From Mycolicibacterium peregrinum (GTDB taxonomy: Bacteria; Actinomycetota; Actinomycetes; Mycobacteriales; Mycobacteriaceae): a stretch of DNA of 64,000 nt. Below are positions 36,755 to 45,362 of this stretch, one piece after another (the stretch's first letter is position 1; each line of letters begins with the position of its first letter). The position numbers and the translations under genes are program-made. Location: assembly GCF_002102345.1 (NCBI RefSeq), contig NZ_LQPP01000018.1:186001-250000 (forward strand), in the 5' to 3' direction. The notes below the pieces were generated by a model. That model had not been told where the DNA came from, did not search any database, and was given only the letters and a program-made list of their open reading frames with translations.

Positions 36755-39229
36755 TCACGCAGGGGGCGGTGCCGGAGGCGGTGGCGGTGCGGGCGGCGGC
36801 AGCGTGATCGGCGGCAGCCCGGGGATCTCGATGACGTTGGGCGGCGGGGGCGGGCCCAGCTGATTGAGCAGGTCCCCTGGAGGCGGAGGTGGCGCTTCCG
36901 GCGGGGGAATGTAGACCGGCGGTGGCACATATCCCGTGCTGGTGTTGATCGTGATGATCGAGCCGGGAATGGTCCTACCGCTCGGGGTGGTGCCGACCAC
37001 CGAGCCCTTCGTGGCATTGCTGTTGACGGCAGTGGGTTTGTCGGCCACTCGGAAACCGGAGTCCAGCAGGCGTTTCCGGGCGTCATCGACCTTCAGGCCA
37101 GTCACGCTCGGCACTTCGCCGCCGGGGCCACCGTCGACGTAGCGCGGATCGGTGGGAGGCAGACCGATCGGCCCGAAGTCCTCGGCGATGGGACTCATTG
37201 CGGCATACCAGGTCAACGCCGGCTCGGTACCACCGAACAGGGTGCCGTCGCCGCATTTGCGCAACGGGTACGAGCACAGCCCCGACGGTGAAGACGAGTC
37301 GTCGAAGACGTAGTTCGCGGCGGCGTACTGGTTGGTGAAGCCGAGAAACCCCGATGACCGGTGGGCCTCGGTGGTGCCGGTCTTTCCCGACATCGGCAGT
37401 TTCCAGCCGACCGAACTCGCTGCCCCGGCGGCGGTGCCGCTGGCGTGGTCCTTGCTCAGCGCGTTGGCCAACGTATTGGCGAGGCCTTCGGGTACCGCCT
37501 GGTCGCAGGGGACCGTCTCCACGCCCACCTCATGGCCGTTCCGATCGAAGATCTTGTCGATCGGGCTCGGCGGGCACCAGGTGCCGCCCGAGGCCAGAGT
37601 CGCTCCGACATTGGCCAACTCGAGCGCGTTGAGCTCGAGCGGGCCGAGCGTGAAAGATCCGATGTTCTGCCGCTTGACGTAGTCGGCGATGCTCTCGTCG
37701 GGGTTTGTCCCGTCGGGGTTGTAATCACGCGCGCTACCGGGTTCGGCGTAGGATCTCAGCCCCAATCGGACCGCCATGTCCACCGCGCGAGGAACCCCGA
37801 TCTGTGAGATGAGTTTGGCGAAGGCGGTATTGGGTGATTGCGCCAGGGCATCGGTGACACTCAGCGGGCTGCGGAAGCCGTGCGCGTTGCGCACACACCA
37901 GGCTTCCTTCGGACATCCGGGAGTGTCGCTGCTGCCCAGCCCTTTGCCCACAAACGTTCCGGGGACATCGAGTTGAGCATTGATGCCCATACCCATGTCG
38001 AGTGCGGCTGCGGTGGTGAAGATCTTGAAGATCGACCCGGCGCCGTCACCGACCAACGAAAAGGGTTGGGGCTGCACGGTCTGGTTGGCATCGAGATCGA
38101 GTCCGTAGGTGCGGCTGTCGCCCATCGCGATCAATCGATGGGTGTCCTTGCCCGGAGTGATCACGCTCATCACGCTCGCGACCCCGGCGGCGTTGGGGTC
38201 CGCATACTTCTCGATGGCCGACTGGACGCTGTCCTGGACCTTGGGGTCCAGCGTGGTGCGGATCAGGTAACCGTTGCGCGCGACGTCCTCCATCGTCAGA
38301 CCGGAGCGCGCCAGGTAGTTCAAGACGTACTCGCAGAAGAAGGCCCGATTCCCCGCGGCGATGCAGCCTTGCGGAAGTGGGTCCGCGTGGGGGAGTACCC
38401 CGAGCGGTGTCGCCTTGGCGGCGCGCAGTTCTTCGGCGCGGTCCGGCAGATAGTCGATCAACGTGTCGAGCACGAGGTTGCGTCGGGCCAGGGCGCCGTC
38501 GGGATTGGTGTACGGGTCCAGTGCGCTGGTGGACCGCACCACGCCGGCCAACAGAGCGGCCTGCGGCCAGGTGAGGTCGGCGGCGTCGACGCCGAAGTAG
38601 GTACGTGCGGCGTCCTGAACCCCGAAGGCGCCGTTGCCGAACGACACGAGGTTCAGGTAGCGCGCCAGGATCTCGCTTTTGGGAAGCGTCTTGTCCATCG
38701 CCAGCGCGATGCGGATCTCGCGCAGTTTGCGTGCGGGGCTGACCTCGACGGCAGCCAGACGCTCGGCGTTGGTCTTGGCGTTGACCAGGAGGTTGTAGTT
38801 CTTGACGTACTGCTGCTCGATGGTGGACCCGCCGCGGACCTCGTCGATGCCCCGCAGATAACCGAAGAGTCCGTTCAGCGTGCCCTGGACATCAACACCG
38901 TTGTGTTCGACGAAGCGCTTGTCCTCCACCGAGACGATCGCCAGCTTCATGGTGTCGGCGATCCGATCGGGAGGAACCACCCATCGGCGCTGCTCATACA
39001 GCCAGGCGATCGGTTTGCCCGACGCATCGACCATGGTGGTGACGAGCGGTGCGTCCCCTTTGAGCACCTCCGCGGAATCCTGTGCCACGGTGTCGGACAG
39101 TCGTGCCGTCATCATGCCGACGCCGCCGACGACGGGAAACATCAAGACCGCCGCGAGTAAACCGGCCAGCACACAGTGCATGGCCAACTTGGCAACCGTA
39201 GACCGCGACCGCGGTGGCGGGCCGGACAT
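36755..39229 (-). CDS. Class A penicillin-binding protein with PASTA domain (PonA2/PonA3 type)
   Basis: 824 residues, bifunctional peptidoglycan synthase. N-terminal membrane helix (about 12-40), glycosyltransferase with catalytic Glu102 in VEDKRFVEHNGVD and GGSTIEQQ, then transpeptidase motifs SIFK (Ser399, Lys402), SPN and KTGT (616-619), one PASTA domain (VPSVTGLKVDDARKRLLDSG) and a long Pro-rich tail. Very similar to M. tuberculosis PonA2 as I recall it, but the neighbourhood is not the ponA2-whiB4 one, so it may be the PonA3 paralogue of fast growers. ATG 39229 has GAGGG upstream; GTG 39283 would add 18 atypical residues. Confidence 0.93.
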   Translation of the reverse strand: MSGPPPRSRSTVAKLAMHCVLAGLLAAVLMFPVVGGVGMMTARLSDTVAQDSAEVLKGDAPLVTTMVDASGKPIAWLYEQRRWVVPPDRIADTMKLAIVSVEDKRFVEHNGVDVQGTLNGLFGYLRGIDEVRGGSTIEQQYVKNYNLLVNAKTNAERLAAVEVSPARKLREIRIALAMDKTLPKSEILARYLNLVSFGNGAFGVQDAARTYFGVDAADLTWPQAALLAGVVRSTSALDPYTNPDGALARRNLVLDTLIDYLPDRAEELRAAKATPLGVLPHADPLPQGCIAAGNRAFFCEYVLNYLARSGLTMEDVARNGYLIRTTLDPKVQDSVQSAIEKYADPNAAGVASVMSVITPGKDTHRLIAMGDSRTYGLDLDANQTVQPQPFSLVGDGAGSIFKIFTTAAALDMGMGINAQLDVPGTFVGKGLGSSDTPGCPKEAWCVRNAHGFRSPLSVTDALAQSPNTAFAKLISQIGVPRAVDMAVRLGLRSYAEPGSARDYNPDGTNPDESIADYVKRQNIGSFTLGPLELNALELANVGATLASGGTWCPPSPIDKIFDRNGHEVGVETVPCDQAVPEGLANTLANALSKDHASGTAAGAASSVGWKLPMSGKTGTTEAHRSSGFLGFTNQYAAANYVFDDSSSPSGLCSYPLRKCGDGTLFGGTEPALTWYAAMSPIAEDFGPIGLPPTDPRYVDGGPGGEVPSVTGLKVDDARKRLLDSGFRVADKPTAVNSNATKGSVVGTTPSGRTIPGSIITINTSTGYVPPPVYIPPPEAPPPPPGDLLNQLGPPPPPNVIEIPGLPPITLPPPAPPPPPAPPPA

Positions 39230-39403
39230 GCCCTCAAGCGTAAGGCGCTCAGCGGCAGCCGATGGATAGATCGCACGCAACACGTTGGCTACGTTGTGAT
39301 TTCAGAACCCCGGATTATCGGATCTGATGAGCTTCCCGCGGCCGGCGGCCGCTTCTCGCCGTGCATCGGCGCCCCGATGCGCAACCGGTCCGACGGAGCG
39401 TCG

Positions 39404-39892
39404 CTAACGATCGCCGCGACTGCAGTTCGGATTCGCCGGCTTGGCAGGCCAACTGCACACGTCGATGTAGGTGGTGTTGGCGTATCCGCCGCCGTCGAAC
39501 ACCCCATAGGCGTCACCGTGGGTGCCGGTATAGGTGGCACCGCCGCCTCCGCCGCCGCCCGAGGTGATGATCGTGGTGACCGTCCATCCCTTGCTCTGCA
39601 GCGCGTCCTTGTAGGCGGACATCACGTCATTCGGCGACCCGTTGACCTGGTAGTGCACGTGGATTCCGCCGTCGGCGATGTCGTCGGGCCCTCTGGTCTG
39701 TTGCACGTTCGCCGGTGTCGGCACCAGTGCCGCCACCGCCGCGCTGCCCCCGTCCGCAGTGGTGGTGGCACTGGTGCCGACCGGCGCCGTCGTCGTGGTG
39801 GCCTCGGCCTTCTCGGTCACCGGACTGCACGCCGTGGCGGCCAGGCCGATCGCCAACGCCCCGATGAGGCAGGTCGTGGTGTGCTTCGTCAT
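39404..39892 (-). CDS. Putative lipoprotein, function unknown
   Basis: 162 residues. Signal TKHTTTCLIGALAIGLAATAC with lipobox ATAC and lipidated Cys about residue 22, followed by a Thr/Ala-rich linker and a small domain with the pattern NDVMSAYKDALQSKGWTVTT, common in proteins whose C-terminal half binds small molecules. A run of seven glycines (SGGGGGGGAT) and a C-terminal Cys pair (VCSWPAKPANPNC) follow. ATG has GGGGA 5 bases upstream. Divergent from the alkaline phosphatase gene. Confidence 0.78.
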   Translation of the reverse strand: MTKHTTTCLIGALAIGLAATACSPVTEKAEATTTTAPVGTSATTTADGGSAAVAALVPTPANVQQTRGPDDIADGGIHVHYQVNGSPNDVMSAYKDALQSKGWTVTTIITSGGGGGGGATYTGTHGDAYGVFDGGGYANTTYIDVCSWPAKPANPNCSRGDR

Positions 39893-40080
39893 GGCATCCC
39901 CATTCGTCTCGCCGCACGCTACCAACGCAGGCAAAGACGTTTGGACGATATTGACGCGAGAAACCACAGGTCGTTCCGATTGCAACAACGCGTCGCACCC
40001 GTTGCCGCAACCGTCGGCGCCGATAGACCGGCTATCTGTTTGATTGTCGTTACCCGGGTGTCGACTGTCGGGAAAGTATC

Positions 40081-40101
40081 GGTTCACGTGCGGCTTCAAC
40101 C
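40081..40101 (+). promoter_or_regulatory. Weak Pho/RegX3-box-like sequence upstream of phoA
   Basis: GGTTCACGTGCGGCTTCAACC contains two TTCA blocks 12 bp apart, close to but not exactly the 11-bp spacing of phosphate-starvation boxes (GTTCACC repeats). It lies 42 bp before the phoA start. M. smegmatis phoA is known to be controlled by SenX3-RegX3; the match here is only suggestive. Confidence 0.25.
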
Positions 40102-40143
40102 ATGTGTGGGCTTGATGGAGATGACGACGATACGGAGACATGG

Positions 40144-41646
40144 ATGAGGCGCAGGCGGTACCCGGTGGCGGCAGCGTTGGTGTGTACGGCGGCTCTGGTT
40201 GCCGCCTGCAATGGCGGCAAGGAGGACGACGCGTCCCTTCCGCTGCTGGACCCCGCCGCCAAGGGCGCCCTGTCAGAGCACGGCGGAGCGACCCGCGCCG
40301 GCGACGACCGCAGCTCGCTGATCGCCGACTCCATCAAGAACACCGGCGCCAAGAACGTCATCCTGTTGATCGGTGACGGGATGGGTGACTCAGAGATCAC
40401 GGTGGCCCGCAACTACGCGCAGGGCGCCGGCGGTGCCTTCCCCGGTCTCGACGCCTTCCCGCTGACCGGCCAGTACACCCACTACTCCCTGAACAAGGAC
40501 GGCAAGCCCACCTACGTGACCGATTCGGCCGCCAGCGGATCGGCCTGGGCTACCGGGACCAAGACCTACAACGGCGCGATCTCGGTAGACATCCACGGCA
40601 AGGAACAGCGGACGTTGCTGCAGCTTGCCAAGGATGCGGGTAAGGCGACCGGAGACATCTCCACCGCCGAGATCCAGGACGCCACACCGGCAGTGCAACT
40701 CGCCCACGTCACCGGACGCAAGTGCTACGGGCCGGATGAGACGACCGCGAAATGCCCGACCAATGCGCTGGAGAAGGGCGGTAAGGGGTCGATCACCGAG
40801 CAGCTGCTGAGCACGCGCGCCGACGTCGTGATGGGCGGCGGCGCCGAAACCTTCCAGCAGGTCGCCAAAGCCGGTGACTACCAAGGTAAGACGCTCGAGG
40901 TTCAGGCCAAGGAGCGCGGTTTCAGCATCGTGCGCAACGCCGACGAACTCGGAAAGGTGGACAAGGCCGACGAGGAAGCCCCGTTGCTCGGGCTGTTCGC
41001 CGAGGGCAACATGCCGACCCGGTGGAGCGGCCCGGTGGCGGGCAAGGGTGGCTACCTGGAGCCGGCCGTCGAGTGCAAGGACAACCCGGAGCGCGGCGCG
41101 TCGGTGCCGACGCTGGCCGCCATGACCCAGAAGTCCATCGACCTGCTCAAAGGCAATGAGAACGGATTCTTCCTGCAGGTTGAGGGTGCGTCGATCGACA
41201 AGCAGGATCACGCTGCCAATCCGTGCGGGCAGATCGGCGAAACCGTCGACCTCGACGAGGCCGCGAAGGTGGCCCTCGACTTCGCCGAGGAGAACAAGGA
41301 CACCCTGGTGATCGTGACCGCCGACCACGCCCACAGCAGCCAGATCGTCGAGACCATGAGTGTCGATGACGTCCGCGATGCCGCGGCCGAGGCCAAGCTG
41401 CCGTTCGAGGCCACCCGCGACGCCATCTACCCGGGACTGACCCGTGTGCTGCGCGGCAAGGATGGACAGGACCTGACCATCTCCTACGGCACGTCGGACA
41501 ACCTCGATGCGATGGACCAGGGCCACACGGGAGCGCAGTTGCGTATCGCGGCCTACGGTCCGAGTGCGGCCAACGTCGTCGGCCTGAGCGATCAGACCGA
41601 CCTGTACTTCACGATGGCCCGCGCCCTGGGACTGAAGGACGACTGA
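40144..41646 (+). CDS. phoA: Alkaline phosphatase PhoA, lipoprotein
   Basis: 500 residues. Lipoprotein signal [21 protein letters not shown], lipidated Cys about residue 22. Alkaline phosphatase core: [15 protein letters not shown] (metal Asp), [14 protein letters not shown] with phospho-Ser128, [15 protein letters not shown], and [11 protein letters not shown] with zinc ligands. Releases phosphate from organic esters outside the cell. ATG at 40144 was chosen for the signal peptide and a GGAG 6 bases upstream; a longer frame from 40102 lacks both. Likely induced by phosphate starvation as in M. smegmatis. Confidence 0.95.
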   Translation: MRRRRYPVAAALVCTAALVAACNGGKEDDASLPLLDPAAKGALSEHGGATRAGDDRSSLIADSIKNTGAKNVILLIGDGMGDSEITVARNYAQGAGGAFPGLDAFPLTGQYTHYSLNKDGKPTYVTDSAASGSAWATGTKTYNGAISVDIHGKEQRTLLQLAKDAGKATGDISTAEIQDATPAVQLAHVTGRKCYGPDETTAKCPTNALEKGGKGSITEQLLSTRADVVMGGGAETFQQVAKAGDYQGKTLEVQAKERGFSIVRNADELGKVDKADEEAPLLGLFAEGNMPTRWSGPVAGKGGYLEPAVECKDNPERGASVPTLAAMTQKSIDLLKGNENGFFLQVEGASIDKQDHAANPCGQIGETVDLDEAAKVALDFAEENKDTLVIVTADHAHSSQIVETMSVDDVRDAAAEAKLPFEATRDAIYPGLTRVLRGKDGQDLTISYGTSDNLDAMDQGHTGAQLRIAAYGPSAANVVGLSDQTDLYFTMARALGLKDD

Positions 41647-41818
41647 CCTCGCGCGGAGCGCGACACCTTTTCACAGCCGACTGCAGGCAAAGGCCAAGCC
41701 ACGCCATAGCGTGCGATTCGTGATGGTGTCGTGGCCTGAATGTGACTCTTGCCGACCAGTGTTGCCCGAGTGACACAAGTGCACTGAAGCACTCGACGTC
41801 AGATCGGGGAGGACCACC

Positions 41819-42172
41819 ATGACAGCGCACGCCACCTTCGGCCGACTGTTTGGTTACACGGCGCTGAGCGTCGCCGGCGCGCTGGCGGCACTGACGGTCA
41901 GCCACGGTATGGCAGCAGCCGCGCCACGGGCGCCGTTGCCGTCCGACGACCAGGCGCCCGCGGTGCCGTTCGACCCGGGTGCGTTGGTCAACGCCATCGA
42001 CGACTACGCGAACCTGTTGTCGATACTGACCGGAGGCCACCGTGCTCAGCCCGGCCTCGGCGGTCCGGTCGGCCCGGTTCGACAGCCGGTAGGCGCAGTC
42101 GGCACCGTTGAGCAACCCAGCGGTGCCTATCCGATGCTCCCCGGGGTACCGGTCCTGCCGGGGGAGCCGTGA
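41819..42172 (+). CDS. Small secreted Pro-rich protein
   Basis: 117 residues with a strong GGGGAGGA ribosome site. Signal peptide to about residue 36 (hydrophobic YTALSVAGALAALTVSHGMAAA, cut near AAAAP). The mature part is short, with a helix-like segment FDPGALVNAIDDYANLLSILTG and a Pro/Gly-rich tail. Not recognised. Isolated gene downstream of phoA (172 bp) with its own signals. Confidence 0.7.
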   Translation: MTAHATFGRLFGYTALSVAGALAALTVSHGMAAAAPRAPLPSDDQAPAVPFDPGALVNAIDDYANLLSILTGGHRAQPGLGGPVGPVRQPVGAVGTVEQPSGAYPMLPGVPVLPGEP

Positions 42173-42246
42173 ACCCGATGTCGTCATGCACCGTGTATCC
42201 GATACCAAGCCGAGAACGATCAATCAGCGGAACGGAGTGAACCATC

Positions 42247-42387
42247 GTGTACCTCAGCCGAACAGTTGACACGCGCACCACGCGGATCGCCCTTTCGCTG
42301 ATCCGTTGCCCGATCAAGAGCCGGCGGTATCCCGCCAAGCAAGAGCGCCTGGTCACCCCGCAGGAAGTGGCGCTGCTCACCCGGTGA
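42247..42387 (+). CDS. Possible small basic protein (46 residues)
   Basis: GTG-initiated frame, VYLSRTVDTRTTRIALSLIR and a basic C-terminal half, 46 residues, ending TGA. A GGAG lies 9 bases before the GTG. About 80% of third codon positions are G or C, as in the neighbours, which supports real coding. Arg/Lys-rich with no known domain. It could also be chance in the 240-bp gap before the convergent monooxygenase gene. Confidence 0.4.
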   Translation: MYLSRTVDTRTTRIALSLIRCPIKSRRYPAKQERLVTPQEVALLTR

Positions 42388-42412
42388 TTGGAGCGGTTGT
42401 GGCCCAGACGGT

Positions 42413-43588
42413 TCAGGCGGCCACGTCCGCATCGAGGGCGACCCGCTCGGCGTCGTAGGTGTTGATGGCGACGCTGTCGAGAATCGCGTGCAGTTGCTCT
42501 GCCTGTGCGCGCGGGGCGAGTTCGGTCGAGCGGTAGACGAGTCCGGCGGCCCGCGCCTGGCGGCGCACGTGGCGGGTGCGACTCATGCGCAGGTCTTCGT
42601 AGCGACGCAGTCGCGCACCGATCTGCTCGGGCTGCGCGCCGCGCAGAAGCACGGCCAGCGTCATGGCGTCCTCGATGGCCTGATTGGCGCCCTGCCCGAG
42701 GTGCGGTGTGACCGCATGGGCACTGTCGCCCAGCAGCGTGATCCGATCGGTGGACCATCGTTCCAACGGCTCACGGTCGTAGATGCCCCACCGGAACGTG
42801 GAATCCATCGCCTCGATGATCGAGAGCACCGTGGGGTCCCACCCCTGGTAGGCGGCGGCGAGTTCGGCGACATCGCCGGGGGCGGTCCAGGATTCGGCCA
42901 CGGTGAGGTTGGTGGGGACGAACGCGACGATGTTGAGCAGCGCACCGGCCGATACCGGGTAGGCGAGGAAACTCTGCCGAGGACCCAGCCACATGGAGCT
43001 GGCATGCATATCGACGACGCCGCGCACCCGGTCGGCGGGGATGAGCCCGCGGTAGGCCATGATTCCCTCGCTCACAGGTTGGGCGGCGCGGGCCACCCGG
43101 CCCTGGAGGCGGGAGTGGATACCGTCGGCGCCGACCAGAAGATCCGCGTCGACCGTTGTGCCGTCGGCGAATTCGACGCGGACCCCGTCGCGGTGCTCGG
43201 CGGCGCCGACGCAGGAACGACCCAACTGCAGGGCGCCGACGGGCAGTGCGCCGGCGAGCACCTTCTGGAATTCACCGCGGTGCAGGCACCACGTTGTCGC
43301 CGGGTCCCCGAAGCCGAGGGCCGATGGCTCACCGGCGATCGGCTCGGCCTGCCAGGTGCGGAACTGATAATGCGTGACGGGACCCGCGATCGCCGCTACC
43401 GCAGCGCCCACACCCAGTGTGTTCAGGATGCGGGATCCGTTCGTCGCGATGGAGACACCCGCGCCGAGCGCCTTCAGCTCGTGGGCCTGCTCGTACACGG
43501 TCGCATCGATTCCGTTGGCGCGCATGGCGATCGCGGCGGTCAACCCGCCGATGCCGGCGCCGACCACGGCAACTCGTAGCTCAGCCAT
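42413..43588 (-). CDS. FAD-dependent monooxygenase (salicylate-hydroxylase-like)
   Basis: 391 residues. N-terminal FAD-binding fingerprint VVGAGIGGLTAAIA, the middle motif LLVGADGIHSRLQ, and the late GD motif LLGDSAHAVTPHLGQGANQA: a group A flavoprotein hydroxylase. Uses NAD(P)H and O2 to hydroxylate a substrate, probably aromatic. ATG 43588 has AGGAG 7 bases upstream. Divergent from a TetR gene with two palindromic operators between, so it is the likely target of that repressor. Confidence 0.9.
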   Translation of the reverse strand: MAELRVAVVGAGIGGLTAAIAMRANGIDATVYEQAHELKALGAGVSIATNGSRILNTLGVGAAVAAIAGPVTHYQFRTWQAEPIAGEPSALGFGDPATTWCLHRGEFQKVLAGALPVGALQLGRSCVGAAEHRDGVRVEFADGTTVDADLLVGADGIHSRLQGRVARAAQPVSEGIMAYRGLIPADRVRGVVDMHASSMWLGPRQSFLAYPVSAGALLNIVAFVPTNLTVAESWTAPGDVAELAAAYQGWDPTVLSIIEAMDSTFRWGIYDREPLERWSTDRITLLGDSAHAVTPHLGQGANQAIEDAMTLAVLLRGAQPEQIGARLRRYEDLRMSRTRHVRRQARAAGLVYRSTELAPRAQAEQLHAILDSVAINTYDAERVALDADVAA

Positions 43589-43613
43589 GAGATTCTCCTC
43601 AATCACGATAAAT

Positions 43614-43627
43614 GTACCGAGCGGTAC
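43614..43627. promoter_or_regulatory. TetR operator 1
   Basis: GTACCGAGCGGTAC, near-perfect palindrome inside a longer unit opening ATAAATGTACCGA that recurs 30 bp downstream. It is nearest the monooxygenase start (43588), where a bound repressor would block transcription. Confidence 0.8.
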
Positions 43628-43643
43628 GCTATTGACTATAAAT

Positions 43644-43657
43644 GTACCGATCGGTAC
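43644..43657. promoter_or_regulatory. TetR operator 2
   Basis: GTACCGATCGGTAC, perfect 14-bp palindrome within the second copy of the ATAAATGTACCGA unit. It is 9 bp before the tetR GTG start, so binding would also shut off the regulator's own gene. Centres of the two sites are 30 bp apart, about three helix turns. Confidence 0.85.
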
Positions 43658-43666
43658 GGTCAAGGG

Positions 43667-44230
43667 GTGGCCAGGACAGCAGATCCCGTAAAGCGTGAAG
43701 AGCTGCTGAAGGGCGTCGTGCGGTACCTCGAAGAGCACGGGATCGGCGAGATGTCGCTGGCGCCGATGGCCGAGGCCCTGGGCACGAGCAAGCGCATGCT
43801 GCTGTACTACTTCGGTGACCGGGCCGAACTCCTGGCCCAGGCCCTGGATGCGAGCCGCCCGGAGCTGGGGGAGATGTTCGCCGGTGTCACGAGCTCTGAC
43901 GAATTCGTCGATGCGGCAACGACACTGTGGCGGGAGCTGACCCACGGCGGTGAACGGCGCAATGTCCGGCTGCTGCTTCAGGTCCTCAGCCTGGCCATCA
44001 CCGACCCGCAGACCTATGGCGGGTCGGCCCGCAATGCGGTCGAGACCATGATCGGCCCGATCGCCCAAGCCTTGACCGCGATCGGCCACGGCGCCGACGA
44101 CGCGCGGGCGCGGGCCACCCTGGTGGTCTCCGGCCTGCGTGGCCTGTGCCAGGACGGTCTGGCCACCGAGGACAGATCGCGGGTAGACGCGGCCGCCGGC
44201 CTCTTGATCGCGGCATCAGTGGCCGGCTAG
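43667..44230 (+). CDS. TetR-family transcriptional regulator
   Basis: 187 residues from GTG (VARTADPVKREELLKGVVRY). N-terminal helix-turn-helix: EMSLAPMAEALGTSKRMLLYYFGDRAELL. The C-terminal helical part is the ligand pocket. It controls itself and the divergent FAD monooxygenase through the two GTACCG...CGGTAC palindromes. Ligand unknown, probably the monooxygenase substrate or a relative. Confidence 0.92.
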   Translation: MARTADPVKREELLKGVVRYLEEHGIGEMSLAPMAEALGTSKRMLLYYFGDRAELLAQALDASRPELGEMFAGVTSSDEFVDAATTLWRELTHGGERRNVRLLLQVLSLAITDPQTYGGSARNAVETMIGPIAQALTAIGHGADDARARATLVVSGLRGLCQDGLATEDRSRVDAAAGLLIAASVAG

Positions 44231-44247
44231 ACCTGCACTGCGGATGC

Positions 44248-44301
44248 CCAAGGCGGCGGATCACTGCTTGATAGTGACTGGAATCCGCCGCATTGACGAC
44301 T
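44248..44301. repeat. 54-bp palindromic repeat, copy A
   Basis: Matches copy B (45300-45353) at 50 of 54 positions. Contains a hairpin with arms GCGGCGGAT and ATCCGCCGC, and an inner TCACT/AGTGA pairing. Lies between the convergent tetR and DUF559 genes and touches the DUF559 stop; could terminate both. The two copies are direct repeats bracketing the DUF559 gene. Confidence 0.85.
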
Positions 44302-45235
44302 ATGCGGCGCGGTCGAGTCGAATGAACTCACACCCCGGCCCGCATGCGCGGCCGGCGACCACGATCCCGTGCCGCTGCAGGATCTGAGCGATCTTGCTCG
44401 CGGTCCGACACGGCCGATCGAAGACCTGCCCATAGGAAAGCCTGACGGTCGAACGGCCGTCGACCGCGGCGTCCAGGTCCCGCTCGAAATCGGCATCGCG
44501 AAGCGTCGCCGAATCATGAAACACCCTGCCGTCGAGCTCGACGACGAGCCGTTCACCGTATTCCGCGTCGCGATAGCAGACGCCGAGCGATGACATCGAT
44601 CGCTTCTGACGGGTAGCGCGCGGCAGACCGTGCGGCCGCTCGACCCGAACTAGATAACCGTGCTCAAGAACCGAGCAGGTGCCTTCGGCGATGTCGACCA
44701 GCGCCGCGCGCAGCCAGCGACGACGCCGCAGCCGCCGACGAGAATCGAGAGCTTGCAGCAGCCGGCGAGCAGTGGTGCGCCGAGATTGGCAGGCGTTGGC
44801 CAGAACGGCTATGGCATCGAGTTCGCGCGCAGAACGGCAGGCGACGTCGAGTGCGGCTTCCTCGTAGCGCATCCGTGGAGGGCCGGCGTTCCACAGCACG
44901 CGATCGTCAACGTGGGCGACACGGTGAATGCGGACGCCCACCGGCTCGGCCAACGTCGTCCGTTGCCGCTCGACGGCGACATGGATCGGTGACGTCTGCA
45001 TCCCCAACGCCGATTCGAAGCACAGGGCGGCCGGGGCCGCGTAAAGCACTGCAGCCCAAGCTCGCTGCATCCAGGTCAGCGGACCGGTGTGTTCGACATA
45101 AACGCCGGCATGTACCCGCGCCCACTCATTGCGTCTGAGCAATCGTCGGATGTCGTGCTCGGCCAGGCCCGCATCTAACGCCTGCCGACGCGAGATCACC
45201 CCATCCTGCTGCCGCAGGGCTTCACCGATGTCCAC
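44300..45235 (-). CDS. DUF559 nuclease-like protein with AbiEi-type N-terminal domain
   Basis: 311 residues. N-terminal winged-helix-like AbiEi_4 segment (GEALRQQDGVISRRQALDAG, then LRRNEWARVHAGVYV), a middle region, and a C-terminal DUF559/VSR-like restriction-endonuclease fold: YRDAEYGERLVVELDGRVFH with acidic residues, and a later ERDLDAAVDG segment. Similar proteins are numerous and often scattered in mycobacteria, and AbiEi-type proteins act as antitoxin-like or defence regulators; the function here is unknown. No partner toxin gene is beside it. Bracketed by two near-identical 54-bp repeats. Confidence 0.85.
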   Translation of the reverse strand: MDIGEALRQQDGVISRRQALDAGLAEHDIRRLLRRNEWARVHAGVYVEHTGPLTWMQRAWAAVLYAAPAALCFESALGMQTSPIHVAVERQRTTLAEPVGVRIHRVAHVDDRVLWNAGPPRMRYEEAALDVACRSARELDAIAVLANACQSRRTTARRLLQALDSRRRLRRRRWLRAALVDIAEGTCSVLEHGYLVRVERPHGLPRATRQKRSMSSLGVCYRDAEYGERLVVELDGRVFHDSATLRDADFERDLDAAVDGRSTVRLSYGQVFDRPCRTASKIAQILQRHGIVVAGRACGPGCEFIRLDRAA

Positions 45236-45299
45236 AGAATCGATGCTCGCCGACCGGCCCGACGGTCACCAGAGCCATTTGGCGATCTGTGGATAACCA

Positions 45300-45353
45300 C
45301 CAAGGCGGCGGATCACTGCCTGATAGTGACTGCAATCAGCCGCCTTGACGACT
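45300..45353. repeat. 54-bp palindromic repeat, copy B
   Basis: Second copy, about 1.05 kb from copy A in the same orientation, four mismatches. Here the hairpin is CAAGGCGGC with GCCGCCTTG, a perfect 9-bp pairing in a register shifted from copy A. It lies between the DUF559 start and the mmpL stop (45363) and may end the mmpL transcript. Confidence 0.85.
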
Positions 45354-45362
45354 CGGCTTGCC

